Counted from the stretch's first letter, positions 1 to 11,237 are shown. The stretch: DNA of 64,000 bases from Chrysaora quinquecirrha (GCA_014526335.1 JACTAT010000044.1:2327421-2391420), one strand, 5' to 3'. Made by a program: numbers and translations. Notes: a model not told the origin generated them from the letters alone.

Positions 1-269
1 CAGAAACCCGCATTTCATTGGTCGCTTCCCCTCCCGCGTTTCGCGCTCCCTGGTGTTGCTGCATTTTCACGCGCTCTTCTATTGAGATCATTGTTACTTA
101 CTTGTTTCTCACAGTCTACTTCCAGTGGAGAGGTTGTAGTAATATACAATTTTGGACAAAATATGATGAGACACACAGAAGATTCCGAGTTTAATAGCGA
201 TTCCTCAACTTTAGCTTCGCTAATCAATAGCTCACTCCCCTTTTCCCCATTGGATCAATGATTAGTGAT

Positions 270-337
270 AGTAACCTATTATCACCCAAGTATTCACTCT
301 TCCTCTCAAATCAACTAAGATATCCGAGTGCGAAGGA
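270..337 (-). repeat. Split direct repeat B2 (element end)
   Basis: About 68 bp starting GTAACCTATTATCACCCAAG matches 779-848 with a few substitutions. It marks the 3' end of the DIRS-like element on the minus strand. Confidence 0.8.
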
Positions 338-638
338 AGATCGCTACCCGACAGGAATGTCGACTAATTAGTAATTTCCACTTCACTTTTCCTCTTTAGC
401 GGACCCGAGCAGAAACCATACATGCCCTCTTTGCGTTTGCGTATAAGCCTGCAGAAGTTTTATAAAAAAATAGAGAAAAAACAAAAAGAAACAATAAAAA
501 CAGCCATAGGGGTGATAGCTGAAAAGTGAAGTGGAAAAGGCTCGGGAAAAGGCTATCACCAGTGGAAAAAAAACGTCGCCACGGGAGGTGAGGTGGGTCG
601 CTTTGAAGTCTAACAGATTGTTGCGTAAAAGATGGGCA
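338..638. other. Spacer between repeats A2 and B2
   Basis: No coding similarity is recognisable. A 99-aa frame on the minus strand is low-complexity (Phe/Leu/Tyr rich) and runs into repeat A2, so I do not call it a gene. It may be element sequence or a later insertion between A2 and B2. Confidence 0.4.
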
Positions 639-848
639 GAAAACACCAGTCCCTGGATTTTATTGTCTTGTTTAAGCCCCAAGGGGCACGCGGATGACTA
701 ACACGACCTCGTGGGCGTAACAGAAAGCGCTTGCATGCGTTATTTTGAGATTTTAGAGCGTCCTCTTGGTTAAGAATAGTAACCTATTATCACCCAAGTA
801 GTCACTCTTCCTCTCAAATCAACTAAGATACCCAAGTGCTCCGGAAGC
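639..848 (-). repeat. Adjacent repeats A2 (639-776) and B1 (777-848)
   Basis: Positions 639-776 match A1 at 5891-6027, and 777-848 match B2 at 270-337. The two abut at AGAATA/GTAACC. Joining the outer end of B2 to the outer end of A1 would give the same junction, which supports a circular intermediate. Confidence 0.8.
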
Positions 849-1246
849 CGCAACTTCGGTAATATAAGATCCTTTATATCAGGCCCGTAGAAAAAAAGAA
901 ATAATATAGAAAATAAGGAGCTGTAGATGTGCTAAAATAGGCATAGGAACAAGGATTACCCCCCAAGCAACGATAGCTGTCTACGGGCAAAAGTAGACAA
1001 AGACGATAGACACACACAAGAAAGTAGGCAGCATTATGAAATAAGATATCTACTCCATAACTCAGAAAACCCAATGTTAAAACTTTGTTCATTAAAGTGC
1101 TCTAGAGAAACAACGGTTTGAAGCCTTCCAATGAGTTCTTTTCCAGGAAAATCTCGCCAAGTCTTCTGGCTGTACAGTTCAAGGACGCGGCTCTGGATAA
1201 AGCGGCACTTGCACCATCAGGTGCCATCACCTTTTTCACACTGAGT
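849..1246. other. 3' non-coding part of the DIRS-like element
   Basis: Lies between the recombinase tyrosine codon and repeat B1. The end of the recombinase frame (about 1102-1246 on the minus strand) falls here. The rest is AT-rich with no convincing frame. Confidence 0.5.
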
Positions 1247-1930
1247 ATACTGAACAGCCATATGGACACTCCTCCAGCCAACATGATCATAGATTTGAGA
1301 GTATGGTATTCAGAGAGGGGTAATAGAACATTCACTTCGTAAACCGTGCATTGTCTCACCCTCCAGAATTGACAAATCTTGGAGATGCTTACGAAGTCTA
1401 TTTCCAATAGCCACACCAACAAAAGGATCTGTTGTAATATTGCCCTGCCGATCCGTCGTGCGAAACAAAAATCCGGCCTTCAAATTTACTCCCAGCTTTG
1501 TGGCAATTGCCAAATAAATATGCAGGTTGCCGACCGGACAAACGATCGAATCATGAACTTTCTGGATAGCGAAAACATTACTGTTGTTTCCTCGCAGAGT
1601 TTTAGCAAAAACCTGATTAAAAGCAAACGCGTTACCGTCGTTCCTAGCTAGTACACCAATAGTTTTGACCCTGCCGAGGTCAGAAGCGCGATCTCCTGAA
1701 AAGAAATAAATAGAGAAAAAAGCTAACTCTCTCCATATGATATGTAGTTCCGTTGGTGTCACATCAGGATTGCGAAGGAGACTACGGAGATGGGTACAGA
1801 TAGCACTTAATTTGTCCAAAAACAACGGAACCGCCTTTTTTTGGAAATCGTCTGCACATTGCCTGCTCTTCCAACACCATGCTGCAGTACTCCTTTACCG
1901 AGTGATGCGCTGCAGGATTGCCAATATGTA
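1247..1930 (-). pseudogene. Tyrosine recombinase catalytic domain, frameshifted
   Basis: The minus strand encodes the end of an N-terminal domain (NPAAHHSVKEYCSMVLEEQA), then a 171-aa frame (1825-1310) with the catalytic Arg in GDRASDLGRVKT (residue 46) and the HxxR box HGLRS (residues 160-163). That frame stops just after the HxxR box. The remaining catalytic residues are present in another frame: HVGWRSVHMAVQY, with the nucleophile Tyr codon at 1247-1249. One indel near 1310-1340 therefore separates HxxR from the W and Y boxes. The family catalyses cut-and-join recombination of the circular element DNA. All key residues survive, but no single frame holds them, so it should be inactive. Confidence 0.85.
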
Positions 1931-2033
1931 GGTCCTCATTCCATGTAGAACCTCTTCCAATTTCCTTAAAGATCGATCACAGCTTCCCAATATTGTTATC
2001 AATCGTACCAGCTGCAAGGCCACGATGGCAGGA

Positions 2034-2480
2034 TCAAGGAGACTTCGAGGCGGCTGAAACATTGCGACATTTATCTGAATGGGAAATAGATTTGCCGAAT
2101 TTGTCCCTCCATATCAGAAAATTTCTACATCTCGCGGGGAGGCTACGGCTATTGTTTTCTGGTTTTGCTGAGACCACAAAAAAGTTTTCTAGCTGCTGAT
2201 GAAGACTGCTTTTTCGGCGCTGATAAGGCTTTTGAGATTTATTTTTGGAAAGAGTGAGCAATTGTTCATCTATGTGCTGTTGATCAACGTCGACGACCGC
2301 CGGGGGAATATGAGCCTGAGAGAATCCTTGCTGAGAGCCACATTTGTAACAGAGATGGAAATCAAAATCATTCGGATAACCCCATCGTCCGCAGCTGACT
2401 GCTGGCTTCCATATTCTAGCAATTGTAGGAGCAGCTTGCAACGGTCAAAACAACAGTCTACATGCAATTAAATCCCATTG
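2034..2480 (-). pseudogene. Recombinase N-terminal DNA-binding region
   Basis: The 135-aa frame at 2441-2034 is upstream of, and collinear with, the catalytic part. Segments such as SSLHQQLENFF and FLIWRDKFGKS resemble the helical N-terminal (ALOG/SAM-like) domain that precedes DIRS recombinase cores. It has a CxxC pair (YKCGS region). The reading frame changes before the core begins near 1930. The assignment rests on position and a short motif. Confidence 0.55.
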
Positions 2481-2509
2481 TACGGGTTTTGAATGCCAGC
2501 CAGCTTTAT

Positions 2510-2640
2510 TGTTAGGGGGGAAGGAGCACATCTAACTGTCCTTTTTCGCCAAGAACGAGCTTATCCACCGCTAGAGAAGAGATCACGGGCCACCAATATT
2601 TTCTGGGAGATATGTCGGGTACAACAAATGTAACTCGTGC
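2510..2640 (-). pseudogene. Remnant of RT/RNase H region of the DIRS element
   Basis: The minus strand encodes RKYWWPVISSLAVDKLVLG, which resembles the Trp/Pro-rich stretch near the end of the DIRS RT-RNase H polyprotein. It lies between the LINE insert and the recombinase, in the expected order. Most of the RNase H domain is missing. Confidence 0.4.
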
Positions 2641-2971
2641 TGGGAGGTCCGTAAGGTTGGTAGGTATACTGGCTATAAATGAGACGAAGTTAGATGGAAG
2701 CATCGCGGATGATCTCCTTGATGTTGAAGGCTACTCCATTAAACGATGTGACCGAAATCGAAATGGTGGTGGGGTGGCGATTTACATCAAGGAAAATTTG
2801 TTCCAAAAATACAGTGTTCGAGATGATATCCATGTCTATTCCCTTGAAACCGTATGCGTTGAATGTAAACCGTCTCGTTCCGCTCCATTTACTATTCTGG
2901 CTTTGTTTCGACCCCCAGATGAATCTGTTGAATTTTTCTCTGAACTAGAAAACATAGCAATGCTGTCGTAA
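2612..2971 (+). pseudogene. LINE apurinic-type endonuclease fragment
   Basis: A 119-aa frame holds the central part of a LINE APE-like endonuclease: LAINETKLDGSI (catalytic Glu region) followed by GGGVAIYIKENL. The first ~10 residues are read from DIRS sequence; LINE similarity begins near 2640-2660. The upstream part of the domain (the N-terminal NxR motif) is absent, and the downstream GDFN and SDH motifs are lost or scrambled by the repeat at 3060-3400. Confidence 0.75.
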
Positions 2972-3059
2972 TGTGCGAAGGATGGTGGTACAACGCTTAC
3001 CAAAGAGTGTTTGCAAGAATTTGGAACAATGAAACAATGATTTCACAAATTAATCCATG

Positions 3060-3400
3060 TCCAGCAGTGCAACAGCTGCAGCAAAACTGACTATGATCAT
3101 GATTATCCTGATTATCATAATAATCATGACCATGACAATGATCATGATGATGATGACCATGATTATCACAATGATCATGACCATGACGATGATGACGATG
3201 ATGATAACCATGATTATCACAATGATCATGACCATGACGATAATGATGATGAAGATAACCATGGTTATCACAATGATCATGACCATGACGATGATGATGA
3301 TGATGATGGCAATGATTATCACAATGATCATGACCATGCCAATAACGACAACGATAATGATAATAACAAGCTGAGTCTGATGGTGATGATGTCAATGATT
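3060..3400. repeat. ATGATCATGACCATGACGATGATGA minisatellite
   Basis: Degenerate tandem array built from ATGATC/ATGACC/GATGAT units, with a higher-order period of about 60 bp (repeats of AATGATCATGACCATGAC). It lies within the LINE between endonuclease and RT. The long frames on both strands (His/Asp-rich or Ile/Met/Val-rich) come from the 3- and 6-bp periodicity and are not genes. Confidence 0.85.
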
Positions 3401-3738
3401 ATGATAATGATGATATTGGTGGTGTTGCTGATCGTAATTTTGTTCACTCGAATCTTGCGAACACTTCTACCTTCAATTCTGGACAGCAATGGGCCGTTCT
3501 CGATTCCCAAATATGCATACATAGTTATAAGATTTTGTGTTATTTTCAAAAAGAGAACGGAGAAAGCTTGTTGCGTTATAGAAATTCTGGCATAAACTTG
3601 CATCAACTCGATAAACAAAACAAAGAATCTATCTCCCGACCTAATTGCCAATGAGTAATCACCACTAATAGCTACTTTAACAGTTGACTGGAAAGGTCTT
3701 GTTACTAAAACTGATGATATCAACCAAATTATTGAAGA

Positions 3739-4545
3739 ATGGTCAAATATGTTTCTATGACTTTGGAAAAGCATGCCCCGATGCGAAACAGACGTGTATC
3801 CACAGAATTTTCTCCTATTAAACTCCTATGTAAATCCAGAGATAGGCTTAAAAACCTTGCTGTCAGTTCGAAATCTCATCTTCTGATGCAGGCCTATAGG
3901 AAGCTAAGAAACAGGGCAAATGAAATGGATAACAATTTGAAGCGCGAGTTTTTCACTAAGAAGATTGCCGAGCATGATGGCGATCTAAAAAATACGTGGA
4001 AAACAATTAATCAAGTTCTAAACAAGAAATCTAAGACAACCCACATCTCATCCCTTGAGGTGGAAGGCAAAACAGTATCGGGTGATAGCGCTATTGCAGA
4101 AACAATAAATCAGTTATTTTGTGAAATTGGCAAGAAGCTAAGTGACAAAATAACTGATTCATCCAATCCTCTTTTAACAAATGAAAACGGGGTAAATCCA
4201 AGAAACTTTAAATTCAATTTCGAACATATAAATGTACATGAAATCGAAAGAGTTCTTGGTAATTTTGACACCTCAAGTGGCTTTGGCCATGATGGTCTAG
4301 CAAATGTTTTCTTAAAGATTGGTTTTTCAGTGATATACATTTTCAACCTCTCTCTGGCCACTGGTACTTTTCCAGACAGTTGGAAAATTGCACGAGTTGC
4401 CCCTATTTTTAAGAGCGGTCAACAAGATGACTCTTCTAATTACAGACCTATTTCTGTGTTGCCGTTTTTGGCTCGGCTGTTCGAAAACTTGGCCTATAAC
4501 CAAGTTTATGCTTATTTGATCAACAAGAAGATTCTGTTCTCAAAT
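3739..4545 (+). pseudogene. LINE reverse transcriptase, N-terminal half
   Basis: The frame includes a helical linker (AYRKLRNRANEMDNN), RT motif 0/1 (FGHDGLANVFLKIG), and RVAPIFKSGQQDDSSNYRPI, the NYRPI signature of non-LTR RTs in the L2/CR1/jockey group. The LINE part ends near position 4545 at KILFSNQS. The remaining residues of the frame are antisense DIRS sequence. The catalytic FADD box and C-terminus are missing. Confidence 0.85.
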
Positions 4546-5664
4546 CAATCGAAACGTTGCAGTGTTTTGACAGAAGCAATCTTAGATTGCAGAATTGTTT
4601 CTTTGAGCATGGCGAATTTGTCTATATTTCTTGGGGTACACGAAAAGACTGTTGAGTCAACAATGACACCCAAGAAGGTAAGGCTCTGAACAGGCATGAG
4701 AATCGATTTTTTTAAGACCAATAAAATAGCCACACTTTACAAAAACCAGGGAAGTTATGAAGGCTGCTGCTTCAGTCTTATCAAAATGCGTCCACGTTTG
4801 TGCTATTTCCCTTGGAAGGCATAGTTGGCCAATATTACGATCATCAATATACTGAGACACGGGAACTCCTTTTGATCGTATGAAACTCGAGGCTCCCAAA
4901 CCAACCGACTGATAGACGTAGGCACTGGGGCTCCAGCCAAAGGGAATAGTGTTATACACAAAGTACCAACCGCCCCAAAATAGACCGAAGAACTTTCTAC
5001 TATCTTCCGTTAACATTATGTGATCGTAGCCAGATTTGTCATCCATTTTGAATTGAAAGTGGTTCCTCAAGACACAACGTGGGAGGTCTGTAATAGGGTC
5101 AAAATTAACATGAGAGGCTTTCATCCAGAGATTCAGGTAACGCTCGTCATGGCACATACGGGGCTGAGTTGGCTCCATGGTGATAGGCATAACCAAATAA
5201 GGAGGTTGACAGCAGCCTTTTTTGCCCCAGACAGATAATGACCCATTTCTGAGTCTGTCGAGAATGGACTCCGAAATAAATTCCTGAAACTGGTCGCAAC
5301 TTCTATTGTTCGGGAATTCCATAGGAGGTGGTATGTTAGAATTGAAGCTCTTGCCCTTGAAATCACCTTTAAAACGCTGCATGAAATCATAGATCGACAC
5401 ACCACAACAAATATACTTGAGAAGCTCATCCTTTTTATTGTGATTCAACAGAATTGAACTTCATATGTCGTGATGCTTATGGATTTCACTTGCGGTAAAG
5501 CTGGCTGGGTTGAGAAATATGACGTTTGCTGGAGAACACTTTAGGCGACCCTCCTGCGCATCTTCTTTGACAGAAAGAGGCATTGAATTGTCGAAGGTAC
5601 TTGAAACTCCTGTAAACGTACACCATGTCATGTAAGATGAGGTGTCTTTTCTTGCGCCCGCCAA
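4545..5664 (-). pseudogene. DIRS-type reverse transcriptase, frameshifted
   Basis: Three collinear minus-strand frames: 5664-5461 (upstream pol or gag region), 5448-4657 (263 aa, main RT) and 4733-4545 (thumb). The main frame has DERYLNLWMK, the first catalytic Asp in FKMDDKSGYDH, the DIRS signature GGWYFVYNTIPFGWSPSAYVYQ, and the second catalytic box as YIDDR. The thumb begins LTFLGVIVDS. Frameshifts separate the pieces near 5455 and 4700. The RT copies the element RNA. The active-site Asp residues are retained but the gene is broken and lacks RNase H. Confidence 0.85.
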
Positions 5665-5890
5665 TTTCTCTTCAAAGGGAGATGGCAGCTAAGGTCAGAA
5701 GTGAACTAGATATTGGGAAAATGCACAAACGAAAGCATTCACTACTTCATAAGATCATGGCATAACACCAACAACACCAACAACGTTTGCGTATTTTTTA
5801 ATATTACAGTAATCTCTTTATTTTGTTCTCTTTTTTGTTATATTAATTTACAACTTCCCCAACAACAAAAGTAAACCTTCCTGAGTTATC

Positions 5891-6027
5891 GGAAACACCA
5901 GTCCCTGGATTTTATTGTCTTGTTTAAGCCCCAAGGGGCACGCGGATGACTAACACGACCTCGTGGGCGTAACAGACCACGCTTGCATGCCTTATTTTGA
6001 GATTTTAGAGCGTCCTCTTGGGTGAGA
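5891..6027 (-). repeat. Split direct repeat A1 (element start)
   Basis: About 137 bp matching 639-776 with few changes (AAACACCAGTCCCTGGATTT onward). It is the 5' end of the DIRS-like element on the minus strand. Confidence 0.8.
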
Positions 6028-6756
6028 ATAATGAAAACAATTCCTCCCCATTTGATCAACATTGAGTAAGGGGGATGGGTAAAATGCAACGGTAATACAG
6101 ATATCAAGTTTGTCTTATAATTTTTATCCAAGATTGTAGGTACAATAGTACCATCTGTAGTTGGGACTTTAACTTTAGCTGCAAGTACGTGCTATCTCTT
6201 CTGGAAAACAGATGCGTTTGTTATTGCTTTATTAATAAACTGCTGTGGAACTCCAGAGGAACTGTCTTTCGTCGATTGATGCCTGATTAACGTGCAGGGA
6301 ACACAGAGCCAGAGAAAGACCAGAGAAAGAGACGAGCGTTTCGTATTAACAATCTACTGAACTGTCTACTGAACTAAATATTTACAAGGAAAAACAGGTA
6401 TTTAATGTTGAAATATGGAGGTTGGCTGAAAATCTGAACGGTACAAATGAGGAAAATTAGCTGTGGTGAGATGTAAAGGAAATACAATGAGAATGGAGAA
6501 GCTAGACAAATAAGGCAATGATTGAAGAAATGCAGGAATGGCCTGGTGCGATGATGTAATGCAGGCATGTGTGGGTGTTGCGCAAGACATGGGTGATGCC
6601 GAGATAATGAAATGCATTGTTGAGTGATGTTAAACAACAGAATGAATGAATAGTAATAGAAACGGCCTAAAATGATAAGGAGGGGCCTTGTTTCAGCATA
6701 TTCCATGGGTTCCCTTTCGTTCCGTTTATTCCCATTCATTCCATGGTTTCCCAGCC
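6028..6756. other. No gene recognised
   Basis: AT-rich sequence. The 145-aa minus-strand frame at 6374-6811 has no recognisable motif and starts inside the minisatellite. Positions 6180-6370 vaguely resemble an LTR or retroelement 5' region on the minus strand (for example TTTATTAATAAAGCAATAAC), but I cannot define ends. Confidence 0.4.
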
Positions 6757-6965
6757 AGAGTGTTTCTTGACAACTCGGGCCCTCCACATTACTGATGATA
6801 TCCCTCCACATTAGTCCGCACCCTCCACATTACTGATTATATCCCTCCACGTTACTGATGCTAGCCCTGCACATTACTTCTAGATAGCCCTCCACATTAC
6901 TCCGCATCCTTCAAGTTATTGCAAGATAGCCCTCCACGTTACTGATGATAGCCCTCTATATACGT
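6757..6965. repeat. CCTCCACATTACTGATGATA minisatellite, short array
   Basis: About nine degenerate units of roughly 20-23 bp built on CCCTCCACATTACTGATGAT. Its left flank (GAGTGTTTCTTGACAACTCGGG) also precedes the longer array at 11265, so the two are direct copies of one foldback-arm sequence. It cuts the gag-like frame at 7208. Confidence 0.8.
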
Positions 6966-7208
6966 GCTACCCTTCCGGTAAGATACGCTTGTATCATTGT
7001 CAATCGCTGCTGTGGAGTCCTTTTTTGCGTTTGCAGCGATGTCCCACCAGATCAACCATTCTGAAATGTCTTCTTCTTCTTTACCAGAAAATGGTTTTAT
7101 ATCGACAATTGTTCTTCTTGGTCGGACCACTTCTCTTTCTTGCTTTTGTGACTTAGCGGCAGCAGCAGCAACGGCAGGTATTGCTTCGTTATTTTCTTGC
7201 AAGGCCAT
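6966..7208 (-). pseudogene. Gag-like N-terminal fragment of a retroelement
   Basis: The minus-strand frame starts at Met 7208. It has an Ala-rich stretch, then RPRRTIVDIKPFSGKEEEDI and SEWLIWWDIAANAK, which resembles the FxG..EDxxxWLxxF..A core of retrotransposon Gag proteins. It is cut at about 6966 by the minisatellite. No zinc knuckle or pol follows. The call rests on one short motif. Confidence 0.4.
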
Positions 7209-10200
7209 TTTCCTCTTGTTTGTGTTTCTGAGTTTTCAAACCACAACTTATGACGAAATCCTTAGTAGTTACAGCCTCTTTTGACATAATAGCCAACTTA
7301 ACCGATTAGAGTTTCACTCATAAAGTCATTGGAACCATGAAGGCTAGTTGCATTAGACACAAATTGCTAACCTTTGAATACTAGTCAAAACAGTAGTAGG
7401 CTGGCAAGGGATATTTAACAAAGTAAACCAAATATAAGAATTTGCATATTTCCAAATATTATGCCAGATTGATCAATTATTATGTCCTAAACTGGGTATC
7501 TTTGGAATAGGAATTTCTCGGATTAGTAACAATGTAGCTAGGTATGCTCAGTGTGGAACCAATAAAGTTACAGCATTTTTCAAATAAACTCAGGTTACAA
7601 AGGCCGAAAAAATTCCAATGAGGCATTATTCGGACAAGTATTTATTACCATTTAATCAAATGCTATTGTAACTATTACTGAAAGCTATCCTTATTTTCAA
7701 CAAAGAAAACTGGCTAATTTCCCAACGTGAGAAATGACGTTTGAAAATTTGCGCCTTCATTCTACAATGTGGCAAATGTAATTGGAAGGGATCATGGATA
7801 TGGGTTTTCTGCAATTTTAAGGAATGCACTAGGTAATGACTGTATTGGAAAACAGCATTGTCTTAAGAATGGTAACACACTGCTAACTAATAGTGATGCT
7901 ATTTGTCTTTGTATTAATAGACACCCCAACAGAAACTTCTAGTTGAAGTCCGATTGATTCTGCTAACACAGCATCGATGACCTCGGGCTAAAGCCATCAC
8001 TTTTCCGGTGGCGTCCTCTAGGAGAATATAATCCTCCGGTCTTTATTAAGGATTCATGTCAGGAAGATCAGTTCAAGATTTATGCTGATTGGCCATTACC
8101 AAATGGATAACTTAGTGAACACTATTTGAACCGATGCTTATGTATTATAACTTTGAATCTAGCGAGAACTGTCTCGACATATACGCTGAAACTCGTAAAA
8201 CCGAGCATTTCGATTCCTTATTAATGATAAAATTGAAGAAAGCGTATAGTTAATATGAGCCTTCTAAAACTCTACACCATTAGGTAGATAAAGCAATATA
8301 TTGAATGGAGCTTGAGCTTTTTGAAAGGAGAATCTTTAATGCGATTTGTTTCATACAGGTGACCATTGAATACTGGTGATTCACATAACAAATAGAGGTC
8401 TCAAGTGCCTTAGCATTCCATGTCTTTCTTCTTGTCCATATTCGTTTCAGATTCTTATTGAATCCTTAATCGCAAATCACCACATGCGACTCCTTCGTTT
8501 TTCTTATGCCTGACCGCATTTTTTCTCAATTACGCACTTATAGCACTAAGGCATGTACCTTGTAGATTGATAACTGCAGCCTTCTCTTTCCCTATAAATT
8601 AACGTCTTTTCACCGACATGTTACAATCTCAAGGTCGAACTTTCTTCTTTATACAGAAACGCTTTGATCTAACTCTAGCATTTCCCTATTTTTTCAGTTT
8701 TAAAATTTGAAAATCCTAATATCAACTCCATATTCCTGCATTAATTGTCAAGTTGAGTAGCCAACAATCTATCTACTCTAAAATTACTGTTCACACCTTG
8801 TATTCAGCATTAATCTACTAAATGGTTTATAAAACCAAATCTAGATTCTCCTGAAATTCAACTGAAATAATAATGCTAGATGCGAAGTTGTCAAAAGGAT
8901 TTTACAATCAGTATTCAAACTGCCTTCGATAAGTAAAAAAATAATGGCGTATATCGACATTAATTTTTTCGACTAGAGATTGATTTTGGAAGAGTTATTC
9001 CTGTACTCGATAATTGATATTCAAATTGGGGAATCTTCTAACTTGGTTTGTGATTATCGTACTGTATTGAAAGGTACTCACTAATAAGGAGTAGAGACAG
9101 TGATGTCAGCTTAACTAGGAACTCATGTGATAAATCACTTTCCGTCTCCCGACAAGGGTTTAAATCTCGGGGCAGCTTGACAGTGGGCATTCAATAACAG
9201 GATTGATGAGGCGTAGAAAGTTTAAAGGAAACTTATTGAACCGAAAAAGTATGCTTTAAAAATTACAAGGAACCCTTCTATCCTAACGTGTTTATTGACA
9301 ATTTGATTGTATATATAATCTTGACCCTAGTTGAATGTCTTTAACAACCTGTAAGTGAATACTTTTCAAGACAGAAACTTTAGAGTATCCTCTTTTACAT
9401 TGTCCAGATAGGTCGTGCGAGCAACTTTCATACCATGATTTGAAATTCATTCTAATGTCTTGAACTAATTGTTCGTATTCCTAATCAGTACGTATCAATG
9501 CATGAATTTGGATCTCACTTTCCTAAAATATTTGCAAGATAGTTCAAATCTTTTACCTAGTCTCGAACAATGAATGGTCATATAAGATCATGTAAATTCA
9601 AAAATAATGTGTAATTGCCTACTGTCCTTTGATAATTAATGAAACGATTGATACTTCTCGCTGCAAACAATGGCTAATGCGAACGTTCGATCACCCTGGA
9701 TTAATGTAATCCTGTTGCAACCATACGCTTCAAGAATTGATACTCAATTCGTTCTTTATGACATCATAGGTTATCTGATAGTTACCAAGGATCGTAAAAA
9801 TATTCGATCTGTGTCTCAAACTTGCATAGTAAATTCCAGAAAAAAATCAATCGTTTTCTAACTGCTCATTGCGTGATACTTGCCTTCTAGTGAATTGGAA
9901 TCCTCTCATTCAATGTTTTAAGACATAATATGTATCGTATCGTATCTAACTATTTGACACATTGGTTAAACTTCATGAATAGTTATCAATATCTGATCGA
10001 ACTATGTTATCTTAATAAGTACAATTAGCAATTCTTAATGAATCTAACTTCAATCTCAGACTATGCTCATGAATTACTGTCAAAATGATTCACGGACATT
10101 TTTGTCCATCTTTATCTATAACTGTTTCTCGAAGGTGAATGATCGACTGAACCTGATGATTAAACATGTCCAATCATTCAAGAAAATTTACTATAAATCT

Positions 10201-10262
10201 CGTAACAAAAGTGTCATTTTTCAAATTATCCTAAATAGTGAAGATTTAAAACTATGTGCTGA
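7209..10262. other. 3-kb AT-rich stretch without recognised genes
   Basis: No frame above 77 aa shows a domain. The short frames at 9670-9861 and 10063-10296 look random. I saw no terminal repeats, long arrays or splice-consistent exons. Positions 9100-9180 hold a weak tRNA-like B-box (GGGTTTAAATCTC). It may be the interior of the foldback element that ends at 11965, or old unique sequence. Confidence 0.5.
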
Positions 10263-11230
10263 CCGAGAATTTTCGTTTTTAAACGATTCTCATTGACAAG
10301 AAATGCAATTCGGAAGCTAAACCGTGCGTTTTTTTAGCCATGAGAACCTTCACACTGCTTTAATATTTCATCATATAAGTGTAAGAATCACAGTTTTGGT
10401 TCATTTGCGTAAAATGTCTAATACATATGTATTAACAAAACATGAATAAAATATATCTAACATATGATATGAATTATCTAATATATGAATATAAATTCGA
10501 AGAAGAAAACATTGTTCTTTTTTACAAACGAAGATACAATGAGTTGAGCGATAAACTGATCTGTACATGAATCAGTGGCAATTTATTTTGTCTCTCTTCC
10601 TCAGTCTAATAGCAAGTTTATTCACGTAATACTGCTTGTTTGCCTTACTTTGTTCAACCCTTTGCGTGTGGACATCATGATAGCAGCAGAACGTATTCAC
10701 ATTCGTTTTTGTTTCGAAGCCCTCCTACAGGTAGTATCTATTTTTGCAAACCCAAAAAAACTTTAATTGACGTTATGAACAGAAAAGATAAATATTGCTA
10801 TTTAGTTTGTGACCTTTCTGTTTGATTAGTGTCAAATGATAACCACAACGACATGAATGAAATATTACGTGAATAAACTTGCTATTAGACTGAGGAAGAG
10901 AGACAAAATAAATTGCCACTGATTCATGTACAGATCAGTTTATCGCTCAACTCATTGTATCTTCGTTTGTAAAAAAGAACAATGTTTTCTTCTTCGAATT
11001 TATATTCATATATTAGATAATTCATATCATATGTTAGATATATTTTATTCATGTTTTGTTAATATATATGTATTAGACATTTTACGCAAATGAACCAAAA
11101 CTGTGATTCTTACACTTATATGATGAAATATTAAAGCAGTGTGAAGGTTCTCATGGCTAAAAACGCACAGTTTAGCTTCCGAATTGCATTTCTTGTCAAT
11201 GAGAATCGTTTAATAAACGAAAATTCTCGG
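10263..11230. repeat. Large inverted repeat, ~367-bp arms, 234-bp loop
   Basis: Positions 10263-10630 and 10865-11230 are near-perfect reverse complements, with outer ends CCGAGAATTTTCG and CGAAAATTCTCGG. A few substitutions and small indels separate the arms. The loop (10631-10864) has no recognised gene. I found no target duplication. It could be a foldback MITE or a palindrome made by inverted duplication. Confidence 0.9.
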
Positions 11231-11237
11231 CAACTGC

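Larger units (their letters stand above)
2645..4545 (+). mobile_element. L2/CR1-like LINE fragment truncated at both ends
   Basis: Contains an endonuclease piece, a degenerate ATG/ATC-rich minisatellite and the first half of a reverse transcriptase. It lies on the strand opposite its host and is flanked on both sides by DIRS sequence. It stops abruptly near 4545, before the catalytic YxDD box, and has no 3' UTR or tail. Ordinary LINE insertions are 5'-truncated but keep their 3' end, so this is better explained by deletion, recombination or repair-patch insertion. Confidence 0.75.
270..6027 (-). mobile_element. DIRS/PAT-like tyrosine-recombinase retrotransposon, broken
   Basis: Read on the minus strand the order is repeat A1 (6027-5891), reverse transcriptase (about 5664-4545), a foreign LINE insert, an RNase-H-region remnant (about 2630-2515), tyrosine recombinase (about 2441-1247), then repeats B1 and A2 (848-639) and B2 (337-270). 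The A1-ORFs-B1-A2-B2 order is the split-direct-repeat plan of PAT/Ngaro-type DIRS elements, which integrate by a recombinase and make no target duplication. The B1/A2 junction reads like a fusion of the two element ends, as expected for a circular intermediate. About 300 bp separates A2 from B2. Frameshifts and the LINE insert make it inactive. The class is well supported; the exact family is not. Confidence 0.85.

Noticed and set aside
383..682. 99-aa frame on the minus strand
   Set aside because: Phe/Tyr-rich with no domain, and it runs into a recombination repeat.
3050..3395. His/Asp-rich or Ile/Met/Val-rich proteins on both strands
   Set aside because: Simple-repeat translation inside a decayed LINE.
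7209..7284. Host exon upstream of the gag-like fragment
   Set aside because: No splice-site pattern or second exon was seen; retroelement leader is a simpler reading.
9120..9185. tRNA gene or SINE from GGGTTTAAATCTC
   Set aside because: Only a B-box-like word; the A box and cloverleaf could not be built.
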